Program-made: the position numbers and the translations under genes
Shown here: positions 18,431 through 26,743 of the stretch, piece by piece
Position numbering within the stretch: the first letter of the stretch is position 1
Layout of the letters: every line of letters starts with the position of its first letter
Assembly (NCBI GenBank): GCA_029237525.1
Contig: JARBAU010000066.1
Span: 1-38,043 of the forward strand
From: Nitrososphaerales archaeon
GTDB lineage: Archaea > Thermoproteota > Nitrososphaeria > Nitrososphaerales > Nitrososphaeraceae
Direction: 5' to 3'
Length of the DNA stretch: 38,043 nt
Notes under the pieces: model-generated
What the model saw: the letters and a program-made list of their open reading frames with translations, nothing else
Database searches by the model: none
Told to the model about the DNA's origin: nothing

Positions 18431-18652
18431 AGTGTTAAACATTCTATCGAACATTCTTTAGATAGCGCAAGACAAATCAGAATACGTGGTACGTCTGTAT
18501 CACACAATATAACTATACCTTGCGTAAGAGATGAATGCGAAGGAATCTTGTCATTCACGGCCAATGAGTCGAGAGTGATTCCAAATTGTATTTTGTGGTT
18601 TTGTCCTGCATGCCATGAAAAGAATATAGATGAATTGCTTCTGTTGTCTTAG
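18431..18652 (+). other. open frame for a zinc-finger-like protein without a usual start codon
   Basis: Seventy-three codons are open from just after a stop at 18430 to a TAG at 18650. The conceptual product looks like a real small zinc-finger protein: a basic segment RIRGTSVSHNITI, then PCVRDEC, then PNCILWFCPACHEKNIDELL. This gives the pattern C-x4-C followed by a later C and CPAC. There is no ATG or GTG in the frame, and the only TTG lies after the first cysteine pair. An ATG at 18427 opens another frame and stops after three codons. It could be a decayed gene, a gene with a rare start, or a sequencing frameshift. Confidence 0.4.
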
Positions 18653-18974
18653 ATCAGTCAACTAAAGTTATAAGTAAATTGCGACGAATCATTTAGCTTC
18701 AACAGTAAACCTCAACACTGAATTGAGACTCCGATATATCTATATATCATAATTAAGCTAGTCATGAGGGGATGACGTAATATTCGCTGCTCCAATCTGA
18801 GTGGAAAACTATGAGGACCTCGCGACGAACTGACCTAACATGCTGAAATACTTCTTTGTTATAAATCATTAATTCCTGTAGTATCACGTTCATGTTCATA
18901 TCTTATCACCAAAGAGTGAGTCAACCTGAAACATCAAACACATTTTAATAACCATAACCATGATTATCCGGTAT

Positions 18975-19856
18975 ATGCAAATCGTTTATGATTATCCATT
19001 GTACAGGCCTCCGTCTGAAGCCAATTCGGTGATATTTCAAGTTACAATAGGATGCTCTTACAACAAGTGCTCATTTTGTAATATGTACAGAACAAAAAAG
19101 TACGTTGAACGGCAATTGGATGAATTAAAATCAGAGATAGACCTCGTTTCTGTGGAGCAGCCTTGGACTAGGCGCATATTTTTGGCAGACGGAGACGCTC
19201 TCAATCTTCAGACTACTGTTTTATTACAAATATTGGAATACCTATATCTGAAATTCAATTATCTCGAAAGGGTATCATGTTATGCAATGCCTAGAAATAT
19301 CTTAGAGAAAAAAGATACTGAATTACAAACACTACGAGAGGCTGGGTTGTCTATGCTCTATGTTGGTATTGAGAGTGGCAATGACCTTGTGTTAAGAAAG
19401 ATTACAAAAGGAGCTTCCCAAAGGCAAATAATCCATAGCTGCAGGAAGGCAAAGGATAACGGCTTTAACTTATCATGCATGATTATTTTAGGAATTGGTG
19501 GTAGGACCTATTCTACGCAACACATTATCGATACGGTAAAAACAGTAAACGAAATTTCTCCTGACTATTTAGCAGCACTAACTTTGAATTTGGAGCAAGG
19601 CATTTATGATGAATTCATGTTCAAATATTCTAAACAATTTGAACCGTTAAATGATTTAGAATTATTGAAAGAATTACACATTCTAATAAACGGGATCAAT
19701 TCTAAGTATCCAATAACATTTAGAGCAAATCACGCATCAAATGTCTATTCAATCGGTGGGACACTTCCAGACGATAGGGAAAATCTGTTATCGTTGATTC
19801 ATGAATTGACACTTAATCCAGGGCGCTTAAGAGACAAAAGATTGAGAAGATTTTAA
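18975..19856 (+). CDS. radical SAM protein
   Basis: A radical SAM enzyme of about 293 residues. The iron-sulfur ligand motif is CSYNKCSFC (Cx3CxxC) near residue 28-36, followed by the aromatic NMYRTKKY. A glycine-rich SAM-contact segment SMLYVGIESGND lies at about 130, and the conserved tail FRANHASNVYSIGGTLPDDR occurs near the end. The C-terminal layout resembles a group of uncharacterised radical SAM proteins rather than any enzyme with a known substrate. The frame has two possible ATGs, 18960 and 18975. I chose the second because a TTTTAATA box lies 28 bases before it and only 13 before the first. It stands alone. Confidence 0.9.
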   Translation: MQIVYDYPLYRPPSEANSVIFQVTIGCSYNKCSFCNMYRTKKYVERQLDELKSEIDLVSVEQPWTRRIFLADGDALNLQTTVLLQILEYLYLKFNYLERVSCYAMPRNILEKKDTELQTLREAGLSMLYVGIESGNDLVLRKITKGASQRQIIHSCRKAKDNGFNLSCMIILGIGGRTYSTQHIIDTVKTVNEISPDYLAALTLNLEQGIYDEFMFKYSKQFEPLNDLELLKELHILINGINSKYPITFRANHASNVYSIGGTLPDDRENLLSLIHELTLNPGRLRDKRLRRF

Positions 19857-20150
19857 TACTGCGAAATAGACATGTCTGATATTTAGTAAAGTCTGTCACA
19901 ATTTGTATTCAGACACGTATTTCAGCCAATTACACTAAATCAATCATGCTATCAGCCAAATTACATCAACGTTGACTACAGTTTGCAAAAATCCTGTGCA
20001 GTTTGTTTGACCGAAGCTACGAAATGCTATCCATACAGCGACTTTCGGTTTAACAGTCAAAAAATCCTCAACAAAATTATGCATAAATCATATTTTTTGA
20101 AAAGTGGGTAGAGAAAAAGAAATTTAGGCGACAAATTATGTTCTATTATA
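19857..20150. other. intergenic region between convergent radical SAM and amoY
   Basis: No supported gene. On the minus strand, a CTTTTTC stretch at about 20111-20122 follows the amoY stop and may end its transcript. Confidence 0.35.
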
Positions 20151-20435
20151 TTACCAATGGTGCTTCTCGTCCGGGATTAGGCCAATCTGTTCACGTTCAA
20201 AGTATCTTTCGAGTTCCTGAGTCCATTTTTCCTTTGCGGCACCACCACCGAGACCCTTCCTCCTCAACCAAAATGCAATAACACTCAGCAAAAATACTGC
20301 GAACAGCATTGTTCCAAAGATGTAGACCATTACATCGTAGAACAGTGGGTCATAAGCAGGTCCAATCTGCTTCATCAAGTTTTCGAATCCGTAACTTACC
20401 ATTGCCACAATGCCTAGGATAGCGCTCATTATCAT
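20151..20435 (-). CDS. amoY: putative ammonia monooxygenase subunit AmoY
   Basis: A 94-residue membrane protein with two predicted helices (about 3-17 and 35-58) joined by a polar loop, and a positively charged then acidic C-terminal tail, ending EKHHW. It sits beside an AmoZ-like gene on the same strand, 5 to 6 kb from amoB and amoA. Archaeal AMO complexes contain, besides AmoA, B, C and X, two extra small subunits named AmoY and AmoZ, which I recall as encoded by neighbouring genes in Nitrososphaera viennensis. Assignment to AmoY is by size, topology and neighbourhood, not by a signature motif. The ATG at 20435 is chosen because a TATATA box lies 25 bases upstream; a TTG at 20444 and an ATG at 20429 are the alternatives. 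Confidence 0.62.
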   Translation of the reverse strand: MIMSAILGIVAMVSYGFENLMKQIGPAYDPLFYDVMVYIFGTMLFAVFLLSVIAFWLRRKGLGGGAAKEKWTQELERYFEREQIGLIPDEKHHW

Positions 20436-20783
20436 ATACAGCAAATAAGGTCTTCGATATATACATTTTGGTTTTGCCTTCGACAGTGATTTAGTCCGCG
20501 CAGCACGATTTCAATAGTCGTAATCTCCTAATTTCCAAAATCATGAATTTCTAATTGTTTCAAGCTCCATAACATGCTGTATGAATGAGACTTTTAGCTT
20601 ACAGCAGCCGTACCTTCCTATTAGTTTACTGTCAGTGGACTTGACCGCTTTTAATGATAGAATACTGTTGGATCTTGAATTAAGTAAAATATAAAATAAT
20701 CAATCAAAATATTGCTAATCTATAATCATATTAAAAAATGTTACAATTCAACGAAAGGATGAAATATAAAAAGGAAGTCTCGG
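20436..20783. other. spacer between amoZ and amoY
   Basis: Nearly 350 AT-rich bases with the amoY TATA box near one end and no reading frame of note. The length suggests separate transcription of amoZ and amoY. Confidence 0.4.
20458..20463 (-). promoter_or_regulatory. TATA box of amoY
   Basis: TATATA in a G-rich-flanked context, centred about 25 bases before the preferred amoY ATG, giving a leaderless mRNA. Confidence 0.5.
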
Positions 20784-21101
20784 TTACCTTGCCACTTCTC
20801 TTTTTTTACTCCTGCCCATGAGGAAGAATGCTGCTGCGACTCCACCAAATATCACCGCAATAATAACTATGAATATCACGGTTTCGTTAACGTTAGCTCC
20901 AAGCATAGGTGTCCCTGATCCATAGGCTCCTGCCTGTTTCGCATTATTTATTTTTTCTCGCGCTAGCTTTAATTGTTCTTCAATATTACCCCCAGTTGCG
21001 GAGCCATATTGAGCTTTTGCTATCTCGATTGATGGCAGCACAAACACGGAAGTTATTAGTACTGCCGTGACTGCAACGGCCACCAACGTAGGCTTGTTCA
21101 T
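20784..21101 (-). CDS. amoZ: putative ammonia monooxygenase subunit AmoZ
   Basis: A 105-residue exported or membrane protein. Residues 1-30 form a signal peptide with a cleavage site like AKA before QYGSATGG. A polar helical section follows (EEQLKLAREKINNAKQ), then one strongly hydrophobic C-terminal helix at about 75-97, ending with the basic stop signal RSKKREVAR. The body would lie on the outer side of the membrane. Gene partner and location fit AmoZ, the small subunit described in archaeal AMO along with AmoY. No catalytic residues are visible, so a structural role is likely. A TTAAATAAT box lies about 24 bases before the ATG, so it has its own promoter separate from amoY. Confidence 0.62.
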   Translation of the reverse strand: MNKPTLVAVAVTAVLITSVFVLPSIEIAKAQYGSATGGNIEEQLKLAREKINNAKQAGAYGSGTPMLGANVNETVIFIVIIAVIFGGVAAAFFLMGRSKKREVAR

Positions 21102-21120
21102 AGCAATACGACATGATTCA

Positions 21121-21129
21121 ATTATTTAA
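21121..21129 (-). promoter_or_regulatory. TATA box of amoZ
   Basis: TTAAATAAT on the minus strand, centred about 24 bases before the ATG. Confidence 0.45.
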
Positions 21130-21710
21130 CTTTTATGCACACAAAAGCAATGTTCGGCATCACTTTAGATTCACAAAAAGTTGTGTTAGATTCTAAAACG
21201 ATATTGTTCATCAAAATGAATTAAATAGGCTGCTCCTTCTTGTTATTCAATGTACAGTAGTAGTATTGATAATAAGCATTGTCCTCTCTAGGCCTTATTA
21301 ATGGGTATCAATCATTCCATCAACTTTGCTCGTTTAATATAACCAATGCAATTTTTGCTTGAATTCTAATGAATGAACTGTCATGTACCATCTACAACCA
21401 TGACAATTAACGTAATTCAATGTCAAGAATTTGGGATGCCTCTTTATGTGTATTGATTCGACGGCAACATATAATCCGGCTTATCTGATAATCAGTAACA
21501 TTGCTGATCTCTTTTCTCGCTATATTGATTACATTGCTTGATGATCTCTGAAACTCAAGCGTAGAAATCAGGGTACAGGGGCTATGGGATTATCCTGAAG
21601 TTACGTCTTTATACGTTCAAATAATTTCTAGGAATACAAGCAGATGTTCGCAGCCATATCGTAATAACTAAGCTAGCATGTCATGGGAAGACAGATAAAT
21701 TTAAGTAACC

Positions 21711-21718
21711 TTTAAAAG
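21711..21718 (+). promoter_or_regulatory. TATA box of the rps15 operon
   Basis: TTTAAAAG centred about 27 bases before the rps15 ATG, giving a transcript that begins at the start codon. Confidence 0.6.
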
Positions 21719-21741
21719 ATAACTCTCGCTCTGAACTAATA

Positions 21742-22191
21742 ATGTCGAGAATGCATTCACATACTCATGGGAAGTCGCATAGTGTTCGTCCAGTTTCTAT
21801 AAATGTTCCCAGTTGGCTGACGTATGATTACGCTCAGGTATCGTCTCTAATTCTTCAACTATCAAAAGAAGGACTATTACCTAGCGAAATTGGAGTTCGA
21901 TTACGTGATCAACATGGTATACCGTTGGCAAAACCAATCATAGGCAAATCCGTTACAAAGGTGCTAAACGATAATGGAGTCGTGCGCGAAATGCCTGAAG
22001 ATTTGGATCAGTTGGTGAAAAAAGCGTTGGGCCTGCAAAAGCATCTGCGATCACATAATACCGATCATAGGAATGTTCGCTCACTCGAATTGATAGAGTC
22101 GAAAATACACAGACTCTCAAGGTACTATAAGGAAAAAGGAAAACTTCAAAAAAATTGGAAGTATGCGACTGTTATCGCACAGCTTGAATAA
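21742..22191 (+). CDS. rps15: 30S ribosomal protein S15
   Basis: Ribosomal protein uS15 in its archaeal/eukaryotic form (149 residues, longer than bacterial S15). The N-terminal archaeal extension contains MSRMHSHTHGKSHS; the S15 helical core includes KALGLQKHLRSHNTDHRN and the conserved RLSRYYKEKGKLQKNWKY at the end. It binds 16S rRNA in the small subunit. It is the first gene of a tight operon with the Cdc45/RecJ-like gene 11 bases after it, then pcc1 and serS. Ribosomal protein S15 beside a RecJ-like gene and Pcc1 is a recurrent archaeal arrangement. A good TATA box sits 27 bases before the ATG. Confidence 0.97.
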   Translation: MSRMHSHTHGKSHSVRPVSINVPSWLTYDYAQVSSLILQLSKEGLLPSEIGVRLRDQHGIPLAKPIIGKSVTKVLNDNGVVREMPEDLDQLVKKALGLQKHLRSHNTDHRNVRSLELIESKIHRLSRYYKEKGKLQKNWKYATVIAQLE

Positions 22192-22202
22192 TAAAAATTG
22201 GT

Positions 22203-23636
22203 ATGGGTAAGAAGAATCTTTATGATCGACTAGCACAATTTAACGAGAGAATAGAATCTGCAGTCGAAAATGAGAATAATATTGCTCTTGTTAGTTCTTT
22301 GAATGCAGATGGAATGTGTGCCAGTGGGATTGCTTCTGTGTACATATTTAGGCTTGGTGGCAAATGCTCTGTCCGTACTGTTAGCGAATTAACTCCAGAA
22401 ACTTTAGCTGAACTTGAATCGTCTGGTTACGATTTATTCCTAATTATGGACTTTGGTAATACTACAGCTAGTAAATTGCGAAATTCGCTTGGGACTAAAT
22501 GGCTTCTCATAGATCATGAAAGTATCGTAGACGGTGGTGAGGAAAATCCTCTCAAAGATCAAAATGATAGTTTGACAAGTTATGGAGTTGACGCCGAGAG
22601 GGAGATTTCATCAGGAGGACTTGTTTATCTCCTTGCTCTAGAAGCTAGCAATAAGAATAAAGATCTCTCCAAACTTGCAGTTGTTTCCGCTTTGGCAGAA
22701 AAACAAGATGTCGGTGAAAAAAAATCACTTGTAGGACTTAATTCTGAAATAGCCAAGTCCTCGGTGTCGATAGGGGCTCTTTCAGTCAAGTCGGGTTTGC
22801 TGCTAGCTGGAGAAACAATGCCGATTCATGAAGCGATAGCTGGTAATCTGAGCCCTTATATAGATGGCTTGACTTGGAATTATGAAAATTCATATTCACT
22901 GGTAAAAAAAACTGGCCTTCAGATGAGAAATTTGAATGGACAGTGGCGTCGACTCACCGATCTAGATCATGAAGAACAGGGAATTTTGGCTGAAGCGATT
23001 ATAAAGTTCATAGTAACTAACGCTAGCAGCACACTGCCAGTTGCAGATGACCTAACAGGATCTGTATATAGCCTAAGGGAGGATCCACAAACTTCACTTC
23101 GAGACGCCAGACAATATGTTGAATTGCTCAATGCATGTGGATCCTCTAATAAGGGTGGAATAGGTGTGGGAATATGCATGGGTGATAGAAACGCCATATT
23201 GGAAGAAGGTGAGAGAATATTCTCGGCATACAAGACATCCTTGCAGCAGATAATTTCTAGAATTTTTTCAGAAAAGTGGCGCTTTAACGACTATGGAGAG
23301 TGCTTGTTCGTTGTTGGAGAGGGAGCCGTTCATGAAACCATGATTAATCCAGTATGTTCATTTCTGGTTGGGTGTCTAACATTGAACAACAAACTCTTAC
23401 TGGTAAGAACAATTACTAGAGACAATTCGCGCTACAAGTTCAGCATGATCAGAGGTTTCAGGTCTAAATTTCCACCCATTCTAGGGGATCTTCTGAAAAG
23501 CTGCTCTGAATCCATAGGAAGTGTTGTTACCTCGGGGCGACTTAATTCAGCCACATGCGAGATTCCGCTAACGAACCTAGATGAATTTATGGTATCAATT
23601 AGATCAAGGATTAGGTATACAAGATTTGAAGGCTAA
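22203..23636 (+). CDS. DHH-family RecJ/Cdc45-like replication protein, active site altered
   Basis: A 477-residue protein of the archaeal RecJ/GAN/Cdc45 family, whose members join GINS and MCM at the fork or act as single-strand exonucleases. The N-terminal DHH-type domain is recognisable, but motif I, normally HxDxDG, reads SLNADG (residues 32-37), so the histidine and first aspartate are lost; motif II keeps its aspartate in IMDFGN (83), and the DHH motif reads DHE (104-106). Nuclease activity is therefore doubtful, and a structural Cdc45-like role is more likely. The C-terminal DHHA1-like part keeps a glycine-rich KGGIGVGICMGDR. The protein lies between rps15 and pcc1 and overlaps the pcc1 start by 11 bases. 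Confidence 0.85.
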   Translation: MGKKNLYDRLAQFNERIESAVENENNIALVSSLNADGMCASGIASVYIFRLGGKCSVRTVSELTPETLAELESSGYDLFLIMDFGNTTASKLRNSLGTKWLLIDHESIVDGGEENPLKDQNDSLTSYGVDAEREISSGGLVYLLALEASNKNKDLSKLAVVSALAEKQDVGEKKSLVGLNSEIAKSSVSIGALSVKSGLLLAGETMPIHEAIAGNLSPYIDGLTWNYENSYSLVKKTGLQMRNLNGQWRRLTDLDHEEQGILAEAIIKFIVTNASSTLPVADDLTGSVYSLREDPQTSLRDARQYVELLNACGSSNKGGIGVGICMGDRNAILEEGERIFSAYKTSLQQIISRIFSEKWRFNDYGECLFVVGEGAVHETMINPVCSFLVGCLTLNNKLLLVRTITRDNSRYKFSMIRGFRSKFPPILGDLLKSCSESIGSVVTSGRLNSATCEIPLTNLDEFMVSIRSRIRYTRFEG

Positions 23637-23880
23637 TGTTGAAATTCATGTCCATTTGGAGCTCCGGTTTGAAACAAAATCAGAGTTATCTGCAGTTATG
23701 AATTCATTAATTCCAGATAATATTGGCTGTCCTGAAGGATTAGTAGTGACAATGTATGACAAGCATAGTTGTCTGATATTTGATATGATATGTAGGAAAG
23801 GAATTTACGTTATTATGAGCACTGTCGACGAAATTCTTAGGCATGTTATAATGGCAAAACAGGTTCTTGTCGATGCTTGA
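23626..23880 (+). CDS. pcc1: KEOPS complex subunit Pcc1
   Basis: A protein of about 84 residues resembling Pcc1, the dimerising subunit of the KEOPS complex that makes the t6A modification of tRNAs reading ANN codons. It shows the small alpha-beta fold: an N-terminal strand EIHVHLELRF, a helix with VMNSLIPDN (the typical LKPDN-like motif), middle strands, and the C-terminal helix TVDEILRHVIMAKQVL. The start is most likely the TTG at 23626, overlapping the RecJ-like gene; an ATG at 23581 would add 15 residues and overlap far more. It in turn overlaps serS by about 8 bases. Translational coupling across rps15, RecJ-like, pcc1 and serS links tRNA modification, charging and replication. Confidence 0.82.
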   Translation: MKANVEIHVHLELRFETKSELSAVMNSLIPDNIGCPEGLVVTMYDKHSCLIFDMICRKGIYVIMSTVDEILRHVIMAKQVLVDA

Positions 23881-25141
23881 TACTAAACTTCTAAAGAATC
23901 CAAGCCTATTAAAAGAAATGATCGACAGTAGGAATTTACAATTTCCGTTAGAGGAATTGTTACGACTAGATTCAAAAAGGAGAGATGTTAATGTCAAGGT
24001 TGATGAATTTAGGCACAAGAAAAATGTGCTAGCAGATCAGATCTCAACTCGAAGGAAAATAGATGATGATGCCGCTGAACTGAAACTAGTGATAAAGGAG
24101 ACAAATGACAATCTGAGTAGACTGGAAGAGGAAAAAAACGATCTTGATATGAGATTTAAACGATTAATGATGATGTTGCCAAATTTAGTATCACCTTCAA
24201 CACCTTTCGGAAAATCTGAGTCTGACAACTTGTTCATGAGATCTAATGGATTAATACGACATCCAAATTTTAAACTCAAAGACCATGTTGATTTAGGTAC
24301 ATCGCTTCACCTAATTGATTTGGAAAGGGCAGCCAAGATTGCAGGTGCCAGATTTTATTTCCTGAAAAATAGTCTTGTCCTGTTGAACCAAGCACTAATA
24401 CGCATGGCTCTTGATTTCTTGTCAAACAAATCTTATACGCTATTGCAACCACCATATATGATTCGAAAAGATGCTATGGAAGGCGCAGTTATGCTAGGAG
24501 ATTTCGAACAGGTGATCTACAAGATTGAGGAAGAAGATCTTTTCATGATAGCCACGTCTGAACATGCTTTGGCTTCGATGCATATGAAAGAAATCTTGGA
24601 AGGCGATAAGCTTCCGATAAGGTATGGGGCAGTTAGTCCTTGCTTCAGAAAGGAAGCTGGGGCACATGGTAAGGACATGAAAGGAATATTCCGGGTTCAT
24701 CAATTTGAAAAGGTCGAACAATTCGTTTACACACGTCCAGAAGATTCTGAAAAGCAACATGATATCATGTTATCCCTTACCGAGGAATTCTATGAGGAAT
24801 TAGGAATTCCCACTCGGACTATGTTACTCTGTTCTGGTGATTTAGGAAAGACTTCCGCAAAAACATTTGACCTTGAAGCGTGGATGCCGGGCCAAAGTGC
24901 TTATCGTGAGATAGTCTCCTGTTCCAACTGCACAGATTATCAAGCTAGAGCACTTCAAATTCGATTCCGAGATAAGCCTAATGAAGAAACAAGACTTGTT
25001 CACACACTAAATAGCACTTTAATTGCAACAGAACGATGTATGGTTGCAATAATGGAGAATTATCAGACTAGTAGAGGCACGATTGAAATACCTAGCGCCC
25101 TCAGAAAATATATGAACGATCGCAAAGAAATTGAGTCGTAA
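23873..25141 (+). CDS. serS: seryl-tRNA synthetase
   Basis: Seryl-tRNA synthetase (about 422 residues), of the common type rather than the rare methanogen form. It charges tRNA-Ser, and supplies the serylated tRNA used for selenocysteine in organisms that have it. The N-terminal long coiled-coil arm that contacts the variable loop spans roughly 25-100. The class II catalytic core follows, with motif 2 in CFRKEAGAHGKDMKGIFRVH and motif 3 in TLIATERCMVAIMENYQ, where the normal GRT is replaced by TER. The ATG at 23873 is preferred to a TTG six bases upstream. It is the last gene of the rps15 operon and is convergent with amoB. Confidence 0.96.
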   Translation: MLDTKLLKNPSLLKEMIDSRNLQFPLEELLRLDSKRRDVNVKVDEFRHKKNVLADQISTRRKIDDDAAELKLVIKETNDNLSRLEEEKNDLDMRFKRLMMMLPNLVSPSTPFGKSESDNLFMRSNGLIRHPNFKLKDHVDLGTSLHLIDLERAAKIAGARFYFLKNSLVLLNQALIRMALDFLSNKSYTLLQPPYMIRKDAMEGAVMLGDFEQVIYKIEEEDLFMIATSEHALASMHMKEILEGDKLPIRYGAVSPCFRKEAGAHGKDMKGIFRVHQFEKVEQFVYTRPEDSEKQHDIMLSLTEEFYEELGIPTRTMLLCSGDLGKTSAKTFDLEAWMPGQSAYREIVSCSNCTDYQARALQIRFRDKPNEETRLVHTLNSTLIATERCMVAIMENYQTSRGTIEIPSALRKYMNDRKEIES

Positions 25142-25219
25142 ATTCACGACGTCGAGATCTAATAGTCCCGGGTGAATCTAGAACATCGGTTTGATATGCT
25201 GTACTCTGACCAAATAAGG

Positions 25220-25237
25220 AAAATGAAAATAAAAAAT
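25220..25237 (-). terminator. T-rich terminator after amoB
   Basis: On the minus strand the bases just after the amoB stop read ATTTTTTATTTTCATTTT, a strong oligo-T stretch. Minus-strand transcripts of amoB would end before reaching serS. Confidence 0.55.
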
Positions 25238-25253
25238 TAGGAAGTTGTGGTTA

Positions 25254-25811
25254 TCAGATGACTTGCCAGGGTCGTGTAGCGAAGGTGACACCTAATCCAG
25301 CGCCAATTAAAATCACTTGGTAGGCAACATTGCCCCATGGAACAGGCTTCAGTATTACTGGACCTGTTACCTGTACGGTTTGACCCGGACCTAGACCTGG
25401 ACCTATGTGTTCGATATTCAACTGAGTATGAACATGGTAGGTACCAGGTTCCAATGCCTTTACTGTTATTGAGTATGGAATACTTGCTCCCGCGGGTATA
25501 TCAAATATGTTTCCTGGAGGATCTCTGGAAATAAACTCCCATCTTGTTCCGGCGTTTGTTGAATCGCTAAATAAGGACAACCATGCCCTTAACGGTCGAT
25601 TAACTAAGCTTTGAAGTGTTCCAGTGACTGTAAGAGTATCTCCTGTTTTCATAGTTTGAGTCGAAAACGATTCGTCGCCTATCCTTACGAATCTACTTTG
25701 TAGTTGGGCTTGAACTCCGTGGGCATGTGCCATAGGGAAGTAAGCAAGTATCGTAGACAACACAGTTGCTGCAACGAGAGACGTCACTATATACGTCTTG
25801 CACTTAATCAT
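25254..25811 (-). CDS. amoB: ammonia monooxygenase subunit B
   Basis: The archaeal AmoB subunit, 185 residues, a single cupredoxin domain far shorter than bacterial AmoB. A signal peptide (about 1-30) ends in AHA, leaving His as the new N-terminal residue before GVQAQLQ; this histidine and the two in the later YHVHTQ form the copper site known from pMMO/AMO. A C-terminal membrane helix lies in NVAYQVILIGAGLGVTF. The domain faces outside the cell, where ammonia is oxidised. It has its own TATA box (about 39 bases upstream, giving a short leader) and lies opposite to the amoX-amoA pair, so it is transcribed independently. No bacterial-type second cupredoxin domain is present, as expected for archaea. 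Confidence 0.98.
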   Translation of the reverse strand: MIKCKTYIVTSLVAATVLSTILAYFPMAHAHGVQAQLQSRFVRIGDESFSTQTMKTGDTLTVTGTLQSLVNRPLRAWLSLFSDSTNAGTRWEFISRDPPGNIFDIPAGASIPYSITVKALEPGTYHVHTQLNIEHIGPGLGPGQTVQVTGPVILKPVPWGNVAYQVILIGAGLGVTFATRPWQVI

Positions 25812-25845
25812 GCCTTTGTATCTAGCGATACCAGAAGACTCAAAG

Positions 25846-25854
25846 ATATATATT
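25846..25854 (-). promoter_or_regulatory. TATA box of amoB
   Basis: AATATATAT on the minus strand about 35-43 bases before the amoB ATG, implying a leader of roughly a dozen bases. Confidence 0.5.
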
Positions 25855-26244
25855 TTGCTGTCCAGCGCTCTAGTTTTGATCCGTAATCTATACCATAGTG
25901 CATCATTTGTGGAAATTTTCTATTCTGGATCTAATTAGATAGAATATGTGAAACTGATTTATCCATGTCTTAGGTTTGGAAAATCTGACGTGCGGCATTT
26001 TGACACGAACAATTATCTTCTGTCAAGTGTAAAAGTGTGAATCTGTGTATAAGTGAATACGCTTGTGTTTGAATAGATTAGATACCTCTGGTTTTATCTA
26101 ATACAATGTGAAAAGTATTCTGGACTAATAGAACGGCTGCTCTTAGAATAAAATCTTCTGTAGAATGTGTTACTAATTCGATGATATAATCCGGATTTTA
26201 GTTAAAAGAATGCATTTCACCTGGTCAAAAGTGTAATAGCAAAA
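25855..26244. other. divergent intergenic region between amoB and amoX
   Basis: About 390 bases between two divergent ammonia monooxygenase promoters. No gene or clear inverted repeat was found. It is the natural place for any shared regulator site. Confidence 0.4.
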
Positions 26245-26252
26245 TTTAAAAA
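26245..26252 (+). promoter_or_regulatory. TATA box of amoX
   Basis: TTTAAAAA centred about 28 bases before the amoX ATG. Confidence 0.5.
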
Positions 26253-26276
26253 GGAATTGTCTGATTACTAGATCAA

Positions 26277-26567
26277 ATGACATTACCGAAGGGATGGGGC
26301 ACAGGTGGAAGAAGAGGCGAAAGTAGAGACGATATTGAGAAGATGATTGGACGCAGAGTCGAAAATATGACTGGCATATATGTCCTAGGATTTGCGTTGT
26401 GTTGGGTAGCGACTGCTGGAGGTGTGTATGTTGGTGTTACTGTATATCCATGGGCATATCCTTTACCTAGCGGCTTGTATGCTTTGTCTGTCTTGACCGT
26501 AATTGAGGCTTTAGGATTCTTCTTTATAATGAAGATTACTCGCGAAAAGCTTGGATATTCATATTGA
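26277..26567 (+). CDS. amoX: ammonia monooxygenase-associated subunit AmoX
   Basis: AmoX, a 96-residue membrane protein found only in archaeal ammonia oxidisers and counted as part of the AMO complex. It has two hydrophobic helices (about 37-57 and 63-84), beginning near GIYVLGFALCWVATAGGVYV, and a glycine- and arginine-rich N-terminus, LPKGWGTGGRRGESR. The order amoX then amoA on the same strand, with amoB divergent, fits the Nitrososphaerales type. A TATA box lies 28 bases before the ATG, and the gap of 176 bases to amoA contains a separate promoter. Its exact function within the complex is not established by sequence alone. Confidence 0.95.
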   Translation: MTLPKGWGTGGRRGESRDDIEKMIGRRVENMTGIYVLGFALCWVATAGGVYVGVTVYPWAYPLPSGLYALSVLTVIEALGFFFIMKITREKLGYSY

Positions 26568-26712
26568 AGTAGAAATTTCATAGCTTGATAGGCACTTCAG
26601 CTGCCACTTTTTTTACCAGTAAAATTTTCTTTGAATTTTAATGTAATCCAGATGATTGTTCTCTAAACACAAAAATTAAGTTACATTCGTTATACTCTTG
26701 ATACTCATAAAT

Positions 26713-26720
26713 TTTATATA
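26713..26720 (+). promoter_or_regulatory. TATA box of amoA
   Basis: TTTATATA centred about 27 bases before the amoA ATG, in a spacer of 176 bases after amoX. It implies a leaderless amoA transcript. Confidence 0.6.
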
Positions 26721-26743
26721 CTACCTATCAGAGTACGTTACTA

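Larger units (their letters stand above)
21102..21741. other. divergent intergenic region between amoZ and rps15
   Basis: About 640 bases holding the amoZ promoter near 21125 and the rps15 TATA box at 21711-21718. No gene is seen between them. Confidence 0.5.
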
